Notes under the pieces: model-generated | What the model saw: only the letters and a program-made list of their open reading frames with translations | Databases searched by the model: none | Told to the model about the DNA's origin: nothing | NCBI GenBank assembly: GCA_031259905.1 | Contig: JAIRKS010000065.1 | Span: forward strand, 1-17,087 | Direction of reading: 5' to 3' | DNA from: Odoribacteraceae bacterium | GTDB lineage: Bacteria; Bacteroidota; Bacteroidia; Bacteroidales; Marinifilaceae | DNA length: 17,087 nucleotides | Translations under genes and position numbers: made by a program | Part shown: piece by piece, positions 14,440-17,087 of the stretch | How the letters are laid out: the number at the start of each line of letters is the position of its first letter | How positions within the stretch are numbered: the stretch's first letter is position 1

Positions 14440-17087
14440 ATGAACAAAAAGTATGTTTACACCTTCGGGGATGGAAAAGCCGAAGGAAGAGCGGACATGA
14501 AAACTCTGCTCGGCGGCAAGGGCGCTAACCTTGCCGAGATGGCCCTGATCGGGGTACCCGTTCCTGCCGGGTTCACGATCACCACCGAAGTATGCACGAT
14601 CTACAACCGGCAAGGCAGGACAGCCGTCGAACAACTCATCGTGGATGAAGTGAAAGCAGGCATCGCCGCCACCGAAAAGATCATGAACGCCAAGTTCGGG
14701 TCGAAAGGAGAGGCATTCCCGCTCCTCGTCTCCGTGCGCTCCGGCGCGCCGAAATCCATGCCGGGCATGATGGACACCGTCCTCAATCTCGGGATGAACG
14801 ACGACACCGTCAAGATCCTCGCCGAGAAATCGAACAACCCCCGCTTCGCCTGGGATTCCTACCGGCGCTTCGTGCAAATGTACGGGGACGTCGTCATGGG
14901 CGTGGCCGCCGCGAAGGGAGAACACAACCCCTTCGAGGTCGAAATCGACAGGCTGAAAAAGGAAAAAGGCGCGGTGAACGACACGGACTTCTCCGTCGAG
15001 GACCTGCAGCTGCTGGTCGCGCGATTCAAGGGAGTTGTCGAGAAACGCGTCGGGAAGAGCTTCCCCGCCGACCCCTGGGAGCAACTCTGGGGAGCGATCT
15101 GTGCCGTCTTCGACTCCTGGATGACGGAAAGAGCCATCCTCTACCGCCGCATAGAACAAATCCCCGAAGAGTGGGGAACGGCCGTGAACGTGCAAGCTAT
15201 GGTGTACGGGAACATGGGAGAATCCTCCGCCACCGGCGTCGCCTTCACCCGTGACGCCTCCACCGGTGAGGACATCTTCAACGGCGAGTACCTCATCAAC
15301 GCGCAAGGCGAGGACGTCGTCTCCGGAGCACGTACACCGAGGGCCATCACCATCGAGGGATCGCGCCGCTGGGCACACCAGCAGGACATCACCGAGGAAG
15401 TCCGCGCGGCCCACTACCCCTCCCTCGAGGAAACCATGCCGGCCGCCTACGACGGGCTGAACCGCGTCCAGCAAAAGCTGGAAGATTATTTCCACGACAT
15501 GCAAGACCTCGAGTTCACCATACAGGACAATAAACTCTGGATGCTCCAGACGCGCAACGGCAAACGTACCGGCGCCGCTATGGTGAAAATGGCCGTCGAC
15601 ATGCTGCAAGAGGGCCTCATCGACGAGAAAACAGCCATCACGCGCATGGAACCCAACAAGCTCGACGAGCTTCTCCATCCCGTCTTCGACAAGGAAGCCC
15701 TGAAAAAAGCCAAGTCTATCGTCAAGGGGTTAGCCGCCTCGCCGGGAGCCGCCTGCGGACGCGTCGTCTTCTTCGCTGACGAGGCCGAAGAGTGGAAAGC
15801 GCGCAAGGAGGACGTCATCCTCGTGCGCCTCGAAACCTCGCCGGAAGACCTGCGCGGGATGGCCGTCTCCGAGGGTATCCTGACTGCCCGCGGCGGGATG
15901 ACCTCCCACGCCGCCGTCGTCGCCCGCGGGATGGGCAAATGCTGCGTCTCCGGCGCCGGGGATATCGAGGTGGATTACGACAACCGTTGCTTCAAGATCA
16001 AAAACACGAACACGGTCATTCGCGAGGGCGACTGGATCTCCCTCAACGGCTCCACGGGGCAAGTATACGCCGGACAGATCAAAACCACCGCCGCCGAATT
16101 GTCCGCCGACTTCGAGAAGATCATGAAGCTGGCCGACAAGTATACCCGCGTGCATGTCCGGACGAACGCCGACACGCCACGCGACGCGCGGGTTGCCCGC
16201 GAGTTCGGGGCCAGCGGGATCGGACTCTGCCGCACCGAACACATGTTCTTCGAGGGAGACCGCATCAAGGCCGTCCGCGAGATGATTCTCGCCGAAACCG
16301 AGGAAGGACGACGCGTCGCTCTCGATAAACTCCTGCCCATCCAGCGGGGTGACTTCGAGGGTATTTTCGAGGCTATGGACGGGCTACCCGTCACCGTGCG
16401 CCTCCTCGACCCGCCGCTCCACGAGTTTACCCCGAACGACCTCCCCTCGCAACAGGAGATGGCCATCGAGATGGGTATCCCCGTCGAAAGGGTGACGGCC
16501 AAGGTGAACTCCCTGCACGAGGCCAACCCCATGCTCGGTCACCGCGGGTGCCGCCTCGGGAATACCTACCCGGAGATTACCGAGATGCAAGCCAGGGCCA
16601 TCATCGAGGCCGCCTGCAACTTGAAGCTCAAGGGCAAGAACCCGCGCCCGGAGATCATGGTGCCCCTCGTCGGCGAGTTGAAAGAACTCGACGTGCAGGC
16701 GGAACTCATCCGCGCCGTCGCCGAGCAGGTCTTCAAGGAAAAGGGAACACGCGTCGAATACCTCGTCGGCACGATGATCGAGGTGCCGCGCGCCGCCCTC
16801 ACCGCCGACCAGATCGCGAGTCAGGCGGATTTCTTCTCCTTCGGGACGAACGACCTCACGCAAATGACTTACGGCTACTCGCGTGACGATGTCGCGAAGT
16901 TCCTGCCGACGTACATCGAAAAGGGAATCCTCAAGAACGACCCCTTCGAGATCCTCGACCAGAAGGGGGTAGGCAAGCTCGTCGAGATGGGCGTCACGCT
17001 CGGACGCTCCACGAAGGCGGGGCTAAAGATCGGCGTGTGCGGGGAACATGGCGGGGAACCCTCCTCCGTGATCTTCTGCGCCAACCT
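14440..17087 (+). CDS. Pyruvate, phosphate dikinase (3' end beyond the window)
   Basis: This enzyme reversibly converts pyruvate, ATP and phosphate to phosphoenolpyruvate, AMP and pyrophosphate, linking glycolysis and gluconeogenesis in the cytoplasm. The start MNKKYVYTFGDGKAEG is the family's usual N-terminus. The frame is open for 882 codons to the window edge; about 25 residues and the stop are missing. Landmarks are RSGAPKSMPGMMDTVLNLG (from R100, nucleotide-binding domain), GGMTSHAAVVARGMGKCCV with the phosphorylated H490, GLCRTEHMF (R598, PEP site), GTNDLTQMTYGYSRDD and CGEHGG with catalytic C867. All key residues are present. Numbering runs about 35 higher than in the Clostridium symbiosum enzyme, which suits the longer members of the family. 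It has its own leader after a terminator, so it is separate from the nagB operon. Confidence 0.97.
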   Translation, partial: MNKKYVYTFGDGKAEGRADMKTLLGGKGANLAEMALIGVPVPAGFTITTEVCTIYNRQGRTAVEQLIVDEVKAGIAATEKIMNAKFGSKGEAFPLLVSVRSGAPKSMPGMMDTVLNLGMNDDTVKILAEKSNNPRFAWDSYRRFVQMYGDVVMGVAAAKGEHNPFEVEIDRLKKEKGAVNDTDFSVEDLQLLVARFKGVVEKRVGKSFPADPWEQLWGAICAVFDSWMTERAILYRRIEQIPEEWGTAVNVQAMVYGNMGESSATGVAFTRDASTGEDIFNGEYLINAQGEDVVSGARTPRAITIEGSRRWAHQQDITEEVRAAHYPSLEETMPAAYDGLNRVQQKLEDYFHDMQDLEFTIQDNKLWMLQTRNGKRTGAAMVKMAVDMLQEGLIDEKTAITRMEPNKLDELLHPVFDKEALKKAKSIVKGLAASPGAACGRVVFFADEAEEWKARKEDVILVRLETSPEDLRGMAVSEGILTARGGMTSHAAVVARGMGKCCVSGAGDIEVDYDNRCFKIKNTNTVIREGDWISLNGSTGQVYAGQIKTTAAELSADFEKIMKLADKYTRVHVRTNADTPRDARVAREFGASGIGLCRTEHMFFEGDRIKAVREMILAETEEGRRVALDKLLPIQRGDFEGIFEAMDGLPVTVRLLDPPLHEFTPNDLPSQQEMAIEMGIPVERVTAKVNSLHEANPMLGHRGCRLGNTYPEITEMQARAIIEAACNLKLKGKNPRPEIMVPLVGELKELDVQAELIRAVAEQVFKEKGTRVEYLVGTMIEVPRAALTADQIASQADFFSFGTNDLTQMTYGYSRDDVAKFLPTYIEKGILKNDPFEILDQKGVGKLVEMGVTLGRSTKAGLKIGVCGEHGGEPSSVIFCAN

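Noticed and set aside
14323..15678. 451-codon minus-strand open frame over the start of ppdK
   Set aside because: It is fully antisense to a clearly conserved enzyme, and its composition is what GC-rich codon use leaves on the opposite strand. No family is recognisable.

Overview
The window looks like chromosome of a GC-rich member of the Bacteroidota, probably Bacteroidales. The support is a SusC/SusD-type outer-membrane importer operon, a FecR anti-sigma protein with a Bacteroidota-type C-terminal domain, lipoprotein signals with acidic residues after the cysteine, -7 elements of the TAnnTTTG type, and a NagB/PIG-L fusion. The genus cannot be read from the sequence alone.

Layout. Positions 1-84 hold four copies of a 21-bp tandem repeat that may continue left of the window. 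From 8606 down to 178 the minus strand carries one apparent transcription unit: fecR-like anti-sigma gene, TonB-dependent SusC-like transporter with an N-terminal STN signalling domain, SusD-like lipoprotein, DUF4843-type lipoprotein and PKD-like lipoprotein. It ends at a strong hairpin terminator (123-152). No ECF sigma gene accompanies the fecR gene, and no hydrolase accompanies the importer. A divergent intergenic region (8607-8929) separates this unit from a plus-strand ArnT/PMT-like membrane glycosyltransferase (8930-10531).

The glycosyltransferase stop codon touches a roughly 307-bp near-perfect palindrome (10531-10837). It consists of two ~150-nt arms joined by a 4-nt loop. Each arm contains smaller dyads, and two of these are preserved between the arms by paired base changes. 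This is the most unusual structure in the window.

To its right, a ROK-family regulator (10944-12191) and a NagB-like deaminase fused to a PIG-L/LmbE deacetylase domain (12207-14153) form a tight pair closed by a canonical terminator. They probably form an amino-sugar catabolic operon in which the fused enzyme may deacetylate and then deaminate its substrate. The last gene, pyruvate phosphate dikinase (from 14440), runs off the right edge about 25 residues short of its end. Its frame is open throughout and its catalytic residues are present.
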